Notes: generated by a model not told the origin, from the letters alone. 64,000 bases of DNA from JAPORY01 sp965215385 (GCA_965215385.1 OZ244059.1:2666001-2730000), one strand, 5' to 3'. Shown: positions 26,782 to 35,996, counted from the stretch's first letter. Translations and numbers: made by a program.

Positions 26782-28188
26782 GTGAGCAGACCGACCAAAT
26801 TACCAGTCGATATGGGACCAGTTCACTTCATTGGAATTGGTGGCATTGGTATGTCAGGAATTGCGGAAGTGTTACGAAACCACGGCTTTCGCGTTCAAGG
26901 TTCGGATATTAAACTCTCGCGGATCACGGCGCGTTTAGAACAACTGGGTGTTCGCATCTTTGAAGGACATCGTTCGGAAAACCTTGACGGTGTTGCAGTT
27001 GTAGTCACCTCGTCCGCGATTACCCCAGAGAATCAAGAGTTAAACGCTGCACGGGAACGCGGTTTGCCGCTTGTCCGTCGGGCAGAAATGTTGGCAGAGT
27101 TGATGCGTCTCAAGTCCAACATTGCCGTTGCGGGCACGCATGGCAAGACAACCACAACGACACTGGTTGCGACGTTGCTGGATGCTGGCGGCTTTGATCC
27201 GACAGTCATTAACGGTGGGATAATTCACGCTTATGGTTCGAACGCCCGCATCGGACACGGCGAGTGGATGGTGGTGGAAGCGGATGAGAGCGATGGCACT
27301 TTCAATCGTCTTCCGGCAACAATTGCGATTATAACGAATATTGACCCCGAGCACATGGAGCACTGGGGTTCAGAGGAAGCATTGCATCAAGGTTTTTTTG
27401 AATTTGTTTCGAATTTGCCGTTTTATGGGCTGGCGGTTTGCTGTGCTGATGATCCTGACGTACGAGCGATGACTGAAAATATCAAACACTGTCGCGTTAT
27501 GACTTACGGGTTCTCGGCTGCGGCTGACATACGAGCGACCAATTTACGCTATGAGCAGGGCGTTGCGCATTTTGACGTTGTGCTGACCAGCGAAGAGTTG
27601 TCGATCAGGCATTGTACCTTACCGATGCCAGGTGATCACAATGTTTCGAATGCTCTTGGCGCGGTTGCCGTCGCGAGACATCTTGGAATGGCGACCGAAA
27701 GAATTGCGCAAGCGTTGGCGCAATTCGCTGGGGTAAATCGAAGATTTACAAAAGTAGGTACTGCCAACGGCGTGACGATTATCGACGATTATGGGCATCA
27801 TCCAGTCGAGATTGCGGCAGCTCTCAAGGCTGCCCGTCAAGTGTGTTCTGGTCGAATTATCGCGATACATCAGCCGCATCGTTATTCGCGGCTTTCGCAT
27901 CTTTTTGATGAATTCTGCAGTTGCTTTGATGTCGCCGATGTTGTGGGGATCACCGATGTGTATTCGGCTGGTGAGCATCCTATTGCGGGAGCCTCTCGTG
28001 AGAGCTTGGTTGCTGGTTTACAACGGCAGGGTCATCGTCAGGTCGCATCGGTTGTTGACGTTGATGAGCTAGTGACATTCGTGGACTCGCACGCGCAGTC
28101 GGGCGACATGGTGATTTGCCTTGGTGCGGGCACGATTGGTGCGTGGGCGGATATCCTTGCCAGGCGGCTTGCAGCGGCAGAGAATTGA
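26782..28188 (+). CDS. murC: UDP-MurNAc:L-alanine ligase MurC
   Basis: First amino-acid ligase of the cytosolic peptidoglycan pathway. Seen: 468 residues, N-terminal GIGGIGMSG (18-26), ATP loop GTHGKTTT (118-125), WMVVEADESDGTF, NIDPEHMEHWGS and DDYGHHPVEI. GTG 26782 lies 5 bases after murG. This is the last gene before the first break in the cluster: murB, normally next, lies almost 5 kb away behind a transposase relic and an Rpn locus. Confidence 0.96.
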   Translation: MSRPTKLPVDMGPVHFIGIGGIGMSGIAEVLRNHGFRVQGSDIKLSRITARLEQLGVRIFEGHRSENLDGVAVVVTSSAITPENQELNAARERGLPLVRRAEMLAELMRLKSNIAVAGTHGKTTTTTLVATLLDAGGFDPTVINGGIIHAYGSNARIGHGEWMVVEADESDGTFNRLPATIAIITNIDPEHMEHWGSEEALHQGFFEFVSNLPFYGLAVCCADDPDVRAMTENIKHCRVMTYGFSAAADIRATNLRYEQGVAHFDVVLTSEELSIRHCTLPMPGDHNVSNALGAVAVARHLGMATERIAQALAQFAGVNRRFTKVGTANGVTIIDDYGHHPVEIAAALKAARQVCSGRIIAIHQPHRYSRLSHLFDEFCSCFDVADVVGITDVYSAGEHPIAGASRESLVAGLQRQGHRQVASVVDVDELVTFVDSHAQSGDMVICLGAGTIGAWADILARRLAAAEN

Positions 28189-28353
28189 GACGAGGGCAGG
28201 TTTGTTGCCCAAGATCAACGCAACGGTTCATGACAGTAGCAACACCGCGCGGCGTCAAGAACTTGTTGCGTGATCTGTTTGCAAAAATAACGGAAGGGGC
28301 GGCAAGGGGAAAATAGTGAGAACTTGAAAAAGACATAACCCAGTTATACAAAA

Positions 28354-30858
28354 TCAAGGCTTGCGCCACATTTTTTCTAAAAAATCGGCTAGCTCCCACG
28401 AATTTTTTGCACTTCTTCCCTCCGCCGCGCACGTTGCTCTTTGGTCATTTTGCTTTTGAACAACAAGCCGTTGTTGGGCACTCAGGTCGCCACGCCGAAT
28501 TGATCGCTCAAGGGTCTTGGCCCCGGTTGTCATCTGAAAATACCCGTTCCACACCCCTTGATGGCCCGGCGGAGCCTCATTGCTGCGATTAAGATCGCCA
28601 CCTAGTCGGGCGACAAGTGGGACCGCCACGCCGAGCGAAACCTTGTCGATTTCAGGGGTTTTATTGGGGTTTTTTGGCGCGGTAATTCGAGTCCCATGTC
28701 ACCGTCAAAATCCAATAAGACGGCAATCTCAGCGTCATCAAACAACTGCGAAGCACGGATTTCGGGTGTGGCACGACCGAGAAGGGTGAGCATTGAGTGT
28801 CGCCGGGCGATGATGGCATTGATGGTGACGGCGCGGTTGATTCGCGCGGTCGTGCTGTACGCGATCTTTTCGACGTCGCCGCCGGATTTTGAAATCCGGT
28901 GCCAATCCTCTATGCGCCATCTTAAAGCGTAAAAATCGAGTATCTTGGTGGCCTCGGACCGCTGCGTAACCGATAGGGTTGTCAGCAACAGCCATTCCAG
29001 CGGTTTAACCCCGGCTGGGGGACAGGGTTCGATGACGTGCGCGGCGGTCAGGGTGAAGGGGGCTTTGCCGCGGCGTTTGCGCTCGTGTTTTGGCATCGAT
29101 AACGAAAGTTCCTGCCATCTCACCTTGGTTTCGGCCAGCCGGGCATCGCGTTCAGCAAAGGCTTTTTGGGCACGGGTGGCACGTCGGGATGAAGCGCGGT
29201 CCACGCGAATCGCATGCTCGACTTTCGACGGCACCGACCGTAAGCGAGCAAACAAGGTTTGTCCGTCGGGAAAGACCCGATCATACTTCGCTCGCGCCAG
29301 CAATTCCACCCCACTGTTGGCGTGATATTCCGCAAACCGGGCCGCAATATCGCCCTCCCGATCCATGACCGAGATCACCTGTGTACCTCTGGCACTGGCC
29401 ACAAGGTCAGAACTATCGCGCCAGCCATGGAGTCAACGAGCGGATTTACGGGCTTCGGGTGGTCAATTCTTTTCCGCTTTGCCATCGGGACAGTCATATT
29501 CAATCCTCGGAACCCCCAACGGCACGCCATTTTCATTCACGGCGAAGGTGCTATGCATGTGAATGCCGAGCGTACTGGTAGAGCCCTTCGTACGGGCGGT
29601 CATTCCCAGTCCCGCAAACTTCCCGTGCGTCGCAAAATTTAAGTCTGACCCATCCTGAATCAGCAAGGCGGTCTTAGCCCTGCGAATCCAACAGAGATTG
29701 CGCTGTCGATGCGCCGCCAAGATCGCCGTTGGGGTCAAGTCTCCGGTTTCTGATCGTTCAATCATGCGATTATATCCCTGCACCGCGGCATCATCGCCAT
29801 TGGTCGCTGATAAGGAGGTCTTCGCCGGCACCTTGGCTTGGATATTTACCAATTTGATGAGGCGTTTGATAAGAGCCCCGTTCAAGGAGGCAGCTCCAAA
29901 TTCATTCGTCGCCCAGACCGCCCTGGCGAGCCCCTCGCCGGGTTCAAGCACTGACTTTAGCCGCGACGACAGCGCAAAATCCGGCTCCGCAACACCGAGT
30001 TGGGTGCGCCAATCAGGATGTAAGGGTCGCAGCCAAATGCCTTTGCGCTCCGGCGTTTGACCGGACAAAGAATTGCAGCCCCGCCCCACCGTCTTGCCAA
30101 CCCACGACCACCCGCTGGCGGCGAGACTAGTGCCAAAATAAGCGGCACCCGAAAGTGTCTCGCAGAGCAATGGGACAATATTGTAGCACTCTAAAAGTCC
30201 GCTGATAGCCGCCCCAAACAGTGCCCAATGGCTTTTAAAGCCAAATGGTGACAGGTGATTTGTGAGCGAATGAGAAACCGTGACATCCCGATAACCCGCG
30301 ACAATGGGAGTCGGCGTTGCTCGCTACTCCAGCCAATCCATTGATCACGAAGCCTCAGCGTTAAAGCCGGACTGGCGAACACAAAACCGCCTAACACACC
30401 GTGTCTGGAGGTGACTAGGTACCGCAGTTGCCGACCACTGTGTTGAGCCGCCCCTTGCGGATGCTCATCGTGCAACAGACGTGACAGAAGATGCACCTGA
30501 TCTTCGGTATCAACACGCTGAACCGCAAATCCAGCAAGCTTGTCAACGCGAGCCAGAACATCAATGGCTGGTGGAACCGGAGCCGCCAGCATTTTCGGAC
30601 CAACCGGTCCCGTCTTGTTCGCAATCTTTGGTGGCAACTGGAGGCAACCAGCGGCCTCCAACTCGCGTAACGCGGTAATGCAGCGCGACGTACGCCAGTT
30701 GCCAAAGCCATCAACGAAATCAAATCGCTCGCAAACCGCACGAGCGAAGGCCCTACGCCCAGAATACCAGAATAGGTGTCGGCCGCAGGCATCGCAGCCA
30801 AGGTGGCTTGTCCGACCGTCGAAAACAGGGGCCGACGAATAGGCACAATTGTGGTCAT
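28354..30858 (-). pseudogene. DUF4338 (DruA-like) - IS4/Tn5-type DDE transposase, multiply disrupted
   Basis: Several minus-strand pieces form one element. The N-terminal DUF4338 part (30858 to about 30190) shows GRQLRYLVTSRHGVLGGFVF and RDQWIGWSSEQRR. A continuation from 30190 to 29466 has SWVGKTVGRG, the transposase core LIQDGSDLNFATH and STLGIHMHSTFAVNENGVPLG. The next part (to about 28650) has VISVMDREGDI and the Y-REK-like region FYALRWRIEDWHRI with the catalytic Glu. The C-terminus (to 28354) has LVARLGGDLNRSNEAPPG. Lesions seen: frameshift near 30770, loss of one T in a T-run near 30200, two in-frame TGA (29463-29465 and 29433-29435, both where Trp fits), and a frameshift near 28650. 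DUF4338 is named after Druantia DruA, but here it is fused to a DDE transposase, so it is a mobile element. It splits murC from murB. Confidence 0.8.
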
Positions 30859-31368
30859 TGAGGAATTTTGCCGAATCAAAAACGATAATTCGGTTCCTCC
30901 CAACTCAATTCTTGCCCGTTGTCTAGAGGTTTTTTGACTGACGGGTAGCGCGCACGTCAACGTCACGCTCGGGCAGTTGTTGTCCGCTTGCAATCAAGGT
31001 GGATCGATGAGTTAATCATTGTCTTGACTTACGGTGAATGGTGGTATGGAATGAAGACGTCTGGCTTGTCGTTTTTGTCTAATGCTGATTTTCGGCGGGT
31101 GAGGGATTACTTGAATTTTTTTGCGCAATGAGTGTCCGACTGAACTTCGGATGTTCCACTTAGCGTTTTGTCAGTGGCACCCGTCGGCAAAAAATTGAGA
31201 GTGAAGCAACTGCTGAGATCAGTGGCGGCTCTTCGACTGAGATCAGATGAGGGAATGTCCGAGTTATATAAATCCAATCGCGCGGGCTTATGATGTTTCG
31301 ATTTTGCGCGCAGAGCATGACGAATTGTTTTGCGGGTACCTTACGATTGCACGGCAGGAGTGGAAGAC
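30859..31368. other. Intergenic region between transposase relic and Rpn gene
   Basis: About 510 bases. It must contain the right end of the DUF4338/IS4 element and the promoter of the Rpn gene. I could not define a terminal inverted repeat or a target-site duplication by eye. A TTGACT at 31024-31029 is a possible -35 box, but no good -10 is placed behind it. Confidence 0.3.
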
Positions 31369-32406
31369 GTGACAAAGACCAATAATGGCGAGAATGAAGG
31401 TGGCGACTTTCCGGCGAAGCGCATCCAATCGCCGCATGATCGATTGTTTAAGCTCATATTGGAAGATGCGACCCGTGCGACTGAGGTTTTAGAGAAGTAC
31501 CTTCCGCCGGTGATCGCTAAGCGCCTGTCAACCGAACCGCCGAAGTTAATTGAAGGCTCCTTTATTGATCCGGCGCTTCGAGCCAGCCAGTCGGATCGAT
31601 TGTTTGAGGTCAAACTGAGTTCCAAGAAACCCGCTTTGGTATATGCTCTGCTTGAGCACAAGTCATGGCCGGATCCATTGACGCCATTCCAAATTGACAA
31701 TTACAAAAACAAAATCTGGCAGCGCTATTTCTTGGACCGTGGTAAGGGCGAAACGAAGTTGCCGCCGATTATTCCACTGGTCTTTTATCATGGTACACAG
31801 CCTTGGTCGGTGCCCTTGTCGGTATACGAGATGATTGATGATCAAGACGCAACCGTGAAGCTGCCACAATCCCTATGTTACATTGTGCATCATCTAAAAC
31901 CTGACGCCGTTGCAGCCCTTAGTGACCCGATCGTTCGCGGTGGATTTTTATGTTTATGTTTATCGCAACCGCAAGACGAGAAAGGTGAGGTTGAGCGGAT
32001 CGTTGAGGTCATTAGGCTTGTTGCGGCGAGTTCGGACTTGGAATTTGCGGTTCTCAACTATATAGCGAAAGTGGTTCAACCTGCGGATGCGATTTTCCGG
32101 GAAGTTCTTCAGACTGTCAAACCTACTGAAGTGGAGACCGTTATGGGATCATTTTATCAAGAAGCACTAGCCGAAGGAGAGGCTAGAGGAGAGGCTAGAG
32201 GGGAGGCTAGAGGAGAGGCTAGAGGGGAGGCTAGAGGGGAGGTTAGAGGACTGGTGAAAGCGTTTTCAAATTTGGCGCGGGAAAAGTTTGGCCCCATTCC
32301 CGAAGAAATTGATGCCACGTTGCGTCAAGCCTCACCGGAAGACATCAATCGTTGGTTGTTGGCGATCCTCGACGCCAAGAATATCAATGAAATTTTTGAA
32401 ACTTGA
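31369..32406 (+). CDS. Rpn-family nuclease (RpnL-like, PD-(D/E)XK)
   Basis: 345 residues from GTG 31369, chosen because AGGAG at 31356-31360 lies 8 nt upstream; an in-frame TTG at 31330 is less likely. The N-terminal two thirds are the Rpn/transposase_31 PD-(D/E)XK nuclease: SPHDRLFKLILED (21-33), catalytic D76 in QSDRLFEVKL and E96-x-K98 in LLEHKSW, then LPPIIPLVFYHGTQPW. The C-terminus has six four-residue repeats (five GEAR, one GEVR) and then a conserved tail, LVKAFSNLAREKFGPIPEEI. In E. coli, Rpn proteins are toxic DNA-cutting phage-defence proteins inhibited by a C-terminal protein translated from inside the gene, and their four-residue repeats vary in number between strains. All these traits are visible here. 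The locus sits between murC and murB. Confidence 0.85.
   Translation: MTKTNNGENEGGDFPAKRIQSPHDRLFKLILEDATRATEVLEKYLPPVIAKRLSTEPPKLIEGSFIDPALRASQSDRLFEVKLSSKKPALVYALLEHKSWPDPLTPFQIDNYKNKIWQRYFLDRGKGETKLPPIIPLVFYHGTQPWSVPLSVYEMIDDQDATVKLPQSLCYIVHHLKPDAVAALSDPIVRGGFLCLCLSQPQDEKGEVERIVEVIRLVAASSDLEFAVLNYIAKVVQPADAIFREVLQTVKPTEVETVMGSFYQEALAEGEARGEARGEARGEARGEARGEVRGLVKAFSNLAREKFGPIPEEIDATLRQASPEDINRWLLAILDAKNINEIFET
32143..32406 (+). CDS. Intragenic RpnS-like antitoxin reading frame
   Basis: An internal, in-frame start inside the Rpn gene: ATG 32143 is preceded by GGAG at 32133-32136 with a 6-nt spacer, a better ribosome-binding site than most genes in this window have. The product would be 87 residues (MGSFYQEALAEGEAR onward), consisting of the GEAR repeats and the conserved C-terminal tail. 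By analogy with E. coli RpnS it should bind and block the full-length nuclease. Independent translation is an inference from the site and from the family; it is strengthened because the same site is kept in the duplicated copy at 32775. Confidence 0.6.
   Translation: MGSFYQEALAEGEARGEARGEARGEARGEARGEVRGLVKAFSNLAREKFGPIPEEIDATLRQASPEDINRWLLAILDAKNINEIFET
32176..32247 (+). repeat. 12-nt tandem repeat encoding GEAR x6
   Basis: Six in-frame units of consensus GGAGAGGCTAGA (units 3, 5 and 6 begin GGGG; the last has GGTTAGA). Each encodes Gly-Glu-Ala/Val-Arg. The downstream duplicated copy has only two units (32808-32831), so the number has already changed within this locus. Unit gain or loss keeps the frame and changes the length of the predicted helix. 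Confidence 0.95.
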
Positions 32407-32774
32407 TGGTTTCGCCGCTGAATTATGGCTCGCAATTTTTCCTTTTGCGTGATGTTGCGCGAGGAATGACAGAGAAAAGATTGACGGTTTCGCGACCAGA
32501 GTAGACAATCAGGCTACTCGTCCTGATATTGATTGCAGAACCAAGATTTACGCCTTGGAGAGTACAGACGCACGGCATCGTTTTCTAATTCGAAGAAAGA
32601 TTTTTCCGCTAGTGAGTTGAGCTCCAAAAGTCTCGATCTGTTCGTATTAACTCTCTTACACGGTCAGTTATTTCGATTGCGCTTCTCAGCCAAATAGCCA
32701 AAGTCGAAAAACCCGCGCTGGGAAGCTTTGAGGTGCTTCTCCAAACTGTCAAACCTACTGAAGTGGAGACCGTT
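32407..32774. other. Spacer inside the Rpn duplication
   Basis: The left part (about 32404-32560) is similar to the sequence after the second copy (about 32990-33145): both share TGATGTTGCGC followed by AGGAATG, and GACAATCAGG. The right part, just before 32775, repeats 32106-32142 (TGTCAAACCTACTGAAG and the GGAG site). The units are offset by 632 bases at the left end and 585 at the right; the 48-base loss of four repeat units accounts for the difference within a base of indel. The middle of the spacer carries no nuclease-domain sequence. Confidence 0.6.
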
Positions 32775-32990
32775 ATGGGATCATTTTATCAAGAAGCACT
32801 GGCCGAAGGAGAGGCTAAAGGAGAGGCTAGAGGACTGGTGAAAGCGTTTTCAAATTTGGCGCGGGAAAAGTTTGGCCCCATTCCCGAAGAAATTGATGCC
32901 ACGTTGCGTCAAGCTTCACCTGAAGACATCAATCGTTGGTTGTTAGCGATCCTCAACGCTAAGAATGTCAATGATATTGTTAAAAATTGA
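32775..32990 (+). CDS. Free-standing duplicated RpnS-like small protein
   Basis: 71 residues from ATG 32775, again preceded by GGAG with a 6-nt spacer. An in-frame GTG at 32733 would add 14 residues. It is nearly identical to the C-terminal part of the Rpn protein 369 bases upstream (MGSFYQEALAEGEAK, then the LVKAFSNLAREKFGPIPEEI tail), but has two four-residue repeats against six and a diverged end (NVNDIVKN against NINEIFET). No nuclease domain precedes it. It looks like an orphan antitoxin copy made by partial tandem duplication. Whether it inhibits its neighbour, a different Rpn, or nothing cannot be told from sequence. Confidence 0.65.
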   Translation: MGSFYQEALAEGEAKGEARGLVKAFSNLAREKFGPIPEEIDATLRQASPEDINRWLLAILNAKNVNDIVKN

Positions 32991-33155
32991 CAATTTCGCT
33001 GTCGATTATTGACTTGAATTTTTTCGCGTTAAGTGATGTTGCGCAAGGAATGTCCAGAGAAGTGACTGCAGGTTACGCTAAGAGGGCAGACAATCAGGTT
33101 CCGCTTCTTGATGTTGGTTGAGGTATCTAGGTTTACTTGCAGACGAATATAGCCA

Positions 33156-34106
33156 GTGAATAACCAAGCGGCTGACATGTTGCCAAAGGCGCAGGGCCAA
33201 TTGCGTCACAACGTTCTCCTTTCCGCCATGACGTGGCTCAGGGTTGGAGGGGCTGCTGACGTGATCTTCCGCCCCTCCAACACGGGCGATCTGGCCGATT
33301 TTCTCTCGGCTCTTGATCCCAAGATTCGGGTTTTTGTACTAGGTGCCGGTTCGAATCTGATCATGCGCGATGGTGGCTTTCGCGGTGTTGTCATTCGCCT
33401 TGGACGCACCTTCAACTCAATTTTAATCGACACAGCAACCGCGACGGTCACAGCTGGCGCCGCTGCCTTGTGCGGGACAATCGCGCAGCAAGCCGCTTCT
33501 CGGGGTATTGATTTAACTTTCTTGCGAACGATTCCTGGTACAATTGGTGGTGCCGTACGCATGAACGCGGGGTGCTATCAGAGGTATCTTGCCGATGTTT
33601 TCTGCAGTGTGCGCTTGGTGACACGTAAAGGCGCAATCCTTTCAATGCACGGGAATGAATTGAATTTTGGCTACCGAACTGCCGATATCCCCCCCGAGTC
33701 AGTTATCGTTGAAGTGACAATGCGTTCGCATTCAGATCGTGTCGAGAAACTCGAAGGCAGGATGCAAAAGCAAATTAAGCATCGGCAAGCGACTCAACCC
33801 ATTTCGCGCCGAAGTGCTGGGAGTGCTTTTCGGAATCCGGCTGGTCGTACTTCATCCGAGCGGCGAGACGAAAACCATGACCAAAAGGCTTGGAAGCTAA
33901 TTGACGCGGCCGGAATGCGGGGAGCGCGCCGGGGGGATGCGCAGATTAGCGAGCAACATTCAAATTTTCTCATTAACACCGGTAACGCTTCGGCAGCGGA
34001 TCTTGAAAAATTAGGCGAGGAGGTGCGAAAAAAGGTTTACGAGACCTCCGGTGTTATGTTAGAGTGGGAATTAATACGAGTTGGCGACTCCATTTCTCCT
34101 AGCTGA
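33156..34106 (+). CDS. murB: UDP-N-acetylenolpyruvoylglucosamine reductase MurB
   Basis: FAD enzyme that reduces UDP-GlcNAc-enolpyruvate to UDP-MurNAc with NADPH. Seen: 316 residues, WLRVGGAADVIFRPS and LGAGSNLIMRDGG in the FAD domain, IPGTIGGAVRMNAGCY, the catalytic-Ser loop RRSAGSAFRNPAG, and the final Glu-containing SGVMLEWELIRVG. GTG 33156 is the assumed start; ATG 33177 is an alternative that loses seven residues. It resumes the dcw order after the murC-murB insertion. Confidence 0.94.
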   Translation: MNNQAADMLPKAQGQLRHNVLLSAMTWLRVGGAADVIFRPSNTGDLADFLSALDPKIRVFVLGAGSNLIMRDGGFRGVVIRLGRTFNSILIDTATATVTAGAAALCGTIAQQAASRGIDLTFLRTIPGTIGGAVRMNAGCYQRYLADVFCSVRLVTRKGAILSMHGNELNFGYRTADIPPESVIVEVTMRSHSDRVEKLEGRMQKQIKHRQATQPISRRSAGSAFRNPAGRTSSERRDENHDQKAWKLIDAAGMRGARRGDAQISEQHSNFLINTGNASAADLEKLGEEVRKKVYETSGVMLEWELIRVGDSISPS

Positions 34107-34120
34107 AACCAGTCGGGAGG

Positions 34121-34154
34121 CACCAGAAAAGAAGGGCAACAAGACCCTCTGGTG
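34121..34154 (+). other. Stem-loop between murB and ddl
   Basis: Inverted repeat CACCAGA ... TCTGGTG with an inner AGGG/CCCT pair, in the 89-base gap between murB and ddl. No T-run follows, so it is more likely a weak attenuator or mRNA-processing hairpin than a full terminator. Confidence 0.35.
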
Positions 34155-34195
34155 ATTAAAACCTTGCTTAAGGTTTCGAGCAACTGAGGCAGGAC

Positions 34196-35116
34196 GTGCG
34201 CCAACAGTCTGATTCTGATTCGAAAGTCGTGTTGCTGATGGGTGGTCGCTCGCCAGAACGCGCCGTCTCCTTGATGAGTGGGCAGCGCTGTAGCATTGCT
34301 CTGCGTCAAGAAGGCTTTGATGTCGTCGAAATTGATGTAAGCTACGATCTCTCTGAGCGTCTACAAGCGGAAGGCGATTGCATTGCTTTCAACGCCCTGC
34401 ACGGACGCTGGGGCGAAGACGGCTGTATTCAAGGTCTGCTGGAATTCCTTGAGATTCCCTATACGCATTCGGGTGTTTTATCGTCCGCGCTGGCGATGGA
34501 CAAAGAACGCACGAAAGCGGTCTATCGGACGGCGGGGCTGCCAGTAGCTGCGAGCCAAATTCATCCAAAACAAGAGGTTTCGACGCGTCACGTCATGCCG
34601 CCGCCGTATGTCGTCAAGCCGATTGAGGGCGGCTCAAGCCTCAATATTCACATCGTGTTTGACTCAGACGAATTACCACCCTCGCTGAGTGAAGATACGC
34701 CGGCGATGGTGATGGTAGAGGATTATGTTCCGGGCCGTGAACTGACGACGACGGTGCTGGTGGATCAAGCTTTAGCCGTGACGGAGATCGTGACTACGGG
34801 ATGGTACGACTTTGAGGCAAAGTACACCGACGGCGCTTCGCAGCACATTTTACCGGCAGCGATCCCGACAGAAATCTACGACGCGTGTCTAGATTATGCG
34901 TACCGTGCGCATTCGGCACTTCTTTGTCGCGGTGTTTCACGCACGGATTTTCGCTGGGACGAAGCGAAAGGCACGAGTGGATTACTTCTATTGGAGACTA
35001 ATACCCAGCCTGGATTGACGCCATTTTCTCTGACGCCGGAGCAAGCCGAATATACGGGGCTGAGCTTTAATAAACTGTGTCGTCTCTTAGTCGAGGATGC
35101 GTCATGCGACCGATGA
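34196..35116 (+). CDS. ddl: D-alanine--D-alanine ligase
   Basis: ATP-grasp enzyme that makes the D-Ala-D-Ala used by MurF. Seen: 306 residues, N-terminal LLMGGRSPERAVSLMSG (the family's GGxSxER), FNALHGRWGEDG, SGVLSSALAMDKERTK, VVKPIEGGSSLNIH (ATP binding), VPGRELTTTVL and the metal-binding end LLLETNTQPGLT. GTG 34196 is the start. The stop overlaps the ftsQ ATG region by 13 bases. Confidence 0.95.
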   Translation: MRQQSDSDSKVVLLMGGRSPERAVSLMSGQRCSIALRQEGFDVVEIDVSYDLSERLQAEGDCIAFNALHGRWGEDGCIQGLLEFLEIPYTHSGVLSSALAMDKERTKAVYRTAGLPVAASQIHPKQEVSTRHVMPPPYVVKPIEGGSSLNIHIVFDSDELPPSLSEDTPAMVMVEDYVPGRELTTTVLVDQALAVTEIVTTGWYDFEAKYTDGASQHILPAAIPTEIYDACLDYAYRAHSALLCRGVSRTDFRWDEAKGTSGLLLLETNTQPGLTPFSLTPEQAEYTGLSFNKLCRLLVEDASCDR

Positions 35117-35994
35117 AGTTTTTTTCCTCCCGTAAAGACCCGCAGCGATCACGATTTAAGTATCGACTTCAACGCTGGTTATTGACGCCGTTACGCAAGG
35201 GGACACTCATCGTAAGCCTATTTTTTGTATCCGCAGGAGCAGGAGCCTGGGTATTTCTTGCCGAGGAGACTCGACTTGAGTCGGTTGATCAAATGGTTGT
35301 CGGCTTGCGCAGCGCGATTGAGCAACGGCCGGAGTTCATGGTGCAGTTAATTTCAGTCGATGGTGCGGGTCCTGCGGTCTTGCGTGAAATCCATGAAATG
35401 CTGCCGCTTGAGTTTCCGGTTAGTTTATTTGACTTAGACTTGGACAGTATTCGAACGCAGATTAACGCCCTTAACACTGTGAAAGACGTGCGCGTTCGGA
35501 TCCGAAACCGAGATATTTTGCAGGTCGATGTTACCGAACGGCTTGGCGTTGTGATCTGGCGCACTGCTGCGGGGTTACGATTGCTTGATAGCGAGGGTGA
35601 GATTACGGCAACCTTGCAATCTCGCCACGAGCGGCCTGACTTGGCGGTTATTACTGGCGCGGGCGCGAATTTGCATGTGGTTGAGGCATTGGAACTATTC
35701 GCTGCTGCGGAACCTTTGCTAGCGCGGATACGGGGTTTGGTACGGGTCGGCGAGCGACGCTGGGATGTGGTGCTTGATCGGGGTCAACGCATTATGCTTC
35801 CGGCTCACGAACCGATTCAGGCTTTAGAGCGAGTGATCGCGTTGAGCGAAGCTGACGATATGATGGAGCGCGACCTGCTGCTTGTCGACATGCGATTATC
35901 TGAGCGACCAACTATTCGAATTTCTGAACAAGCGGTTCAAGAAAGGTGGCAAATTCAAGCATATAATCGCTCGCAACTGCAGAGAAGCAACTGA
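35104..35994 (+). CDS. ftsQ: Cell division protein FtsQ
   Basis: Bitopic divisome protein. Seen: 296 residues from ATG 35104, which has GAGG (35093-35096) with a 7-nt spacer. A basic cytoplasmic N-terminus is followed by one transmembrane helix (about LIVSLFFVSAGAGAWVFL), a POTRA domain (FPVSLFDLDLDSIRTQINAL, then VKDVRVRIRNRDILQVDVTE), and the FtsQ domain with VIWRTAAGLRLLDSEGEI and DLAVITGAGAN. It starts inside the end of ddl and is followed by ftsA after two bases. Confidence 0.93.
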   Translation: MRPMKFFSSRKDPQRSRFKYRLQRWLLTPLRKGTLIVSLFFVSAGAGAWVFLAEETRLESVDQMVVGLRSAIEQRPEFMVQLISVDGAGPAVLREIHEMLPLEFPVSLFDLDLDSIRTQINALNTVKDVRVRIRNRDILQVDVTERLGVVIWRTAAGLRLLDSEGEITATLQSRHERPDLAVITGAGANLHVVEALELFAAAEPLLARIRGLVRVGERRWDVVLDRGQRIMLPAHEPIQALERVIALSEADDMMERDLLLVDMRLSERPTIRISEQAVQERWQIQAYNRSQLQRSN

Positions 35995-35996
35995 TT

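Noticed and set aside
13496..29465. UGA read as tryptophan (several lesions are TGA where Trp is expected, in the Fic and DUF4338/IS4 relics)
   Set aside because: Intact genes here (mraZ, ftsL, murE, murF, ftsW, ddl and others) end in TGA at overlapping starts, and conserved Trp positions use TGG. The relics also carry TAA/TAG stops and frameshifts, so this is ordinary decay with G-to-A changes.
28354..30858. Druantia anti-phage system (DUF4338/DruA match)
   Set aside because: The DUF4338 part runs on into a DDE transposase core in the same element, no DruB-E-like genes lie nearby, and a second diverged copy with the same fusion is at the window end. It is a mobile-element relic.
32176..32247. 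CRISPR-like or minisatellite array
   Set aside because: Units are 12 bases without spacers and lie in frame inside the Rpn gene, encoding a four-residue helix repeat.
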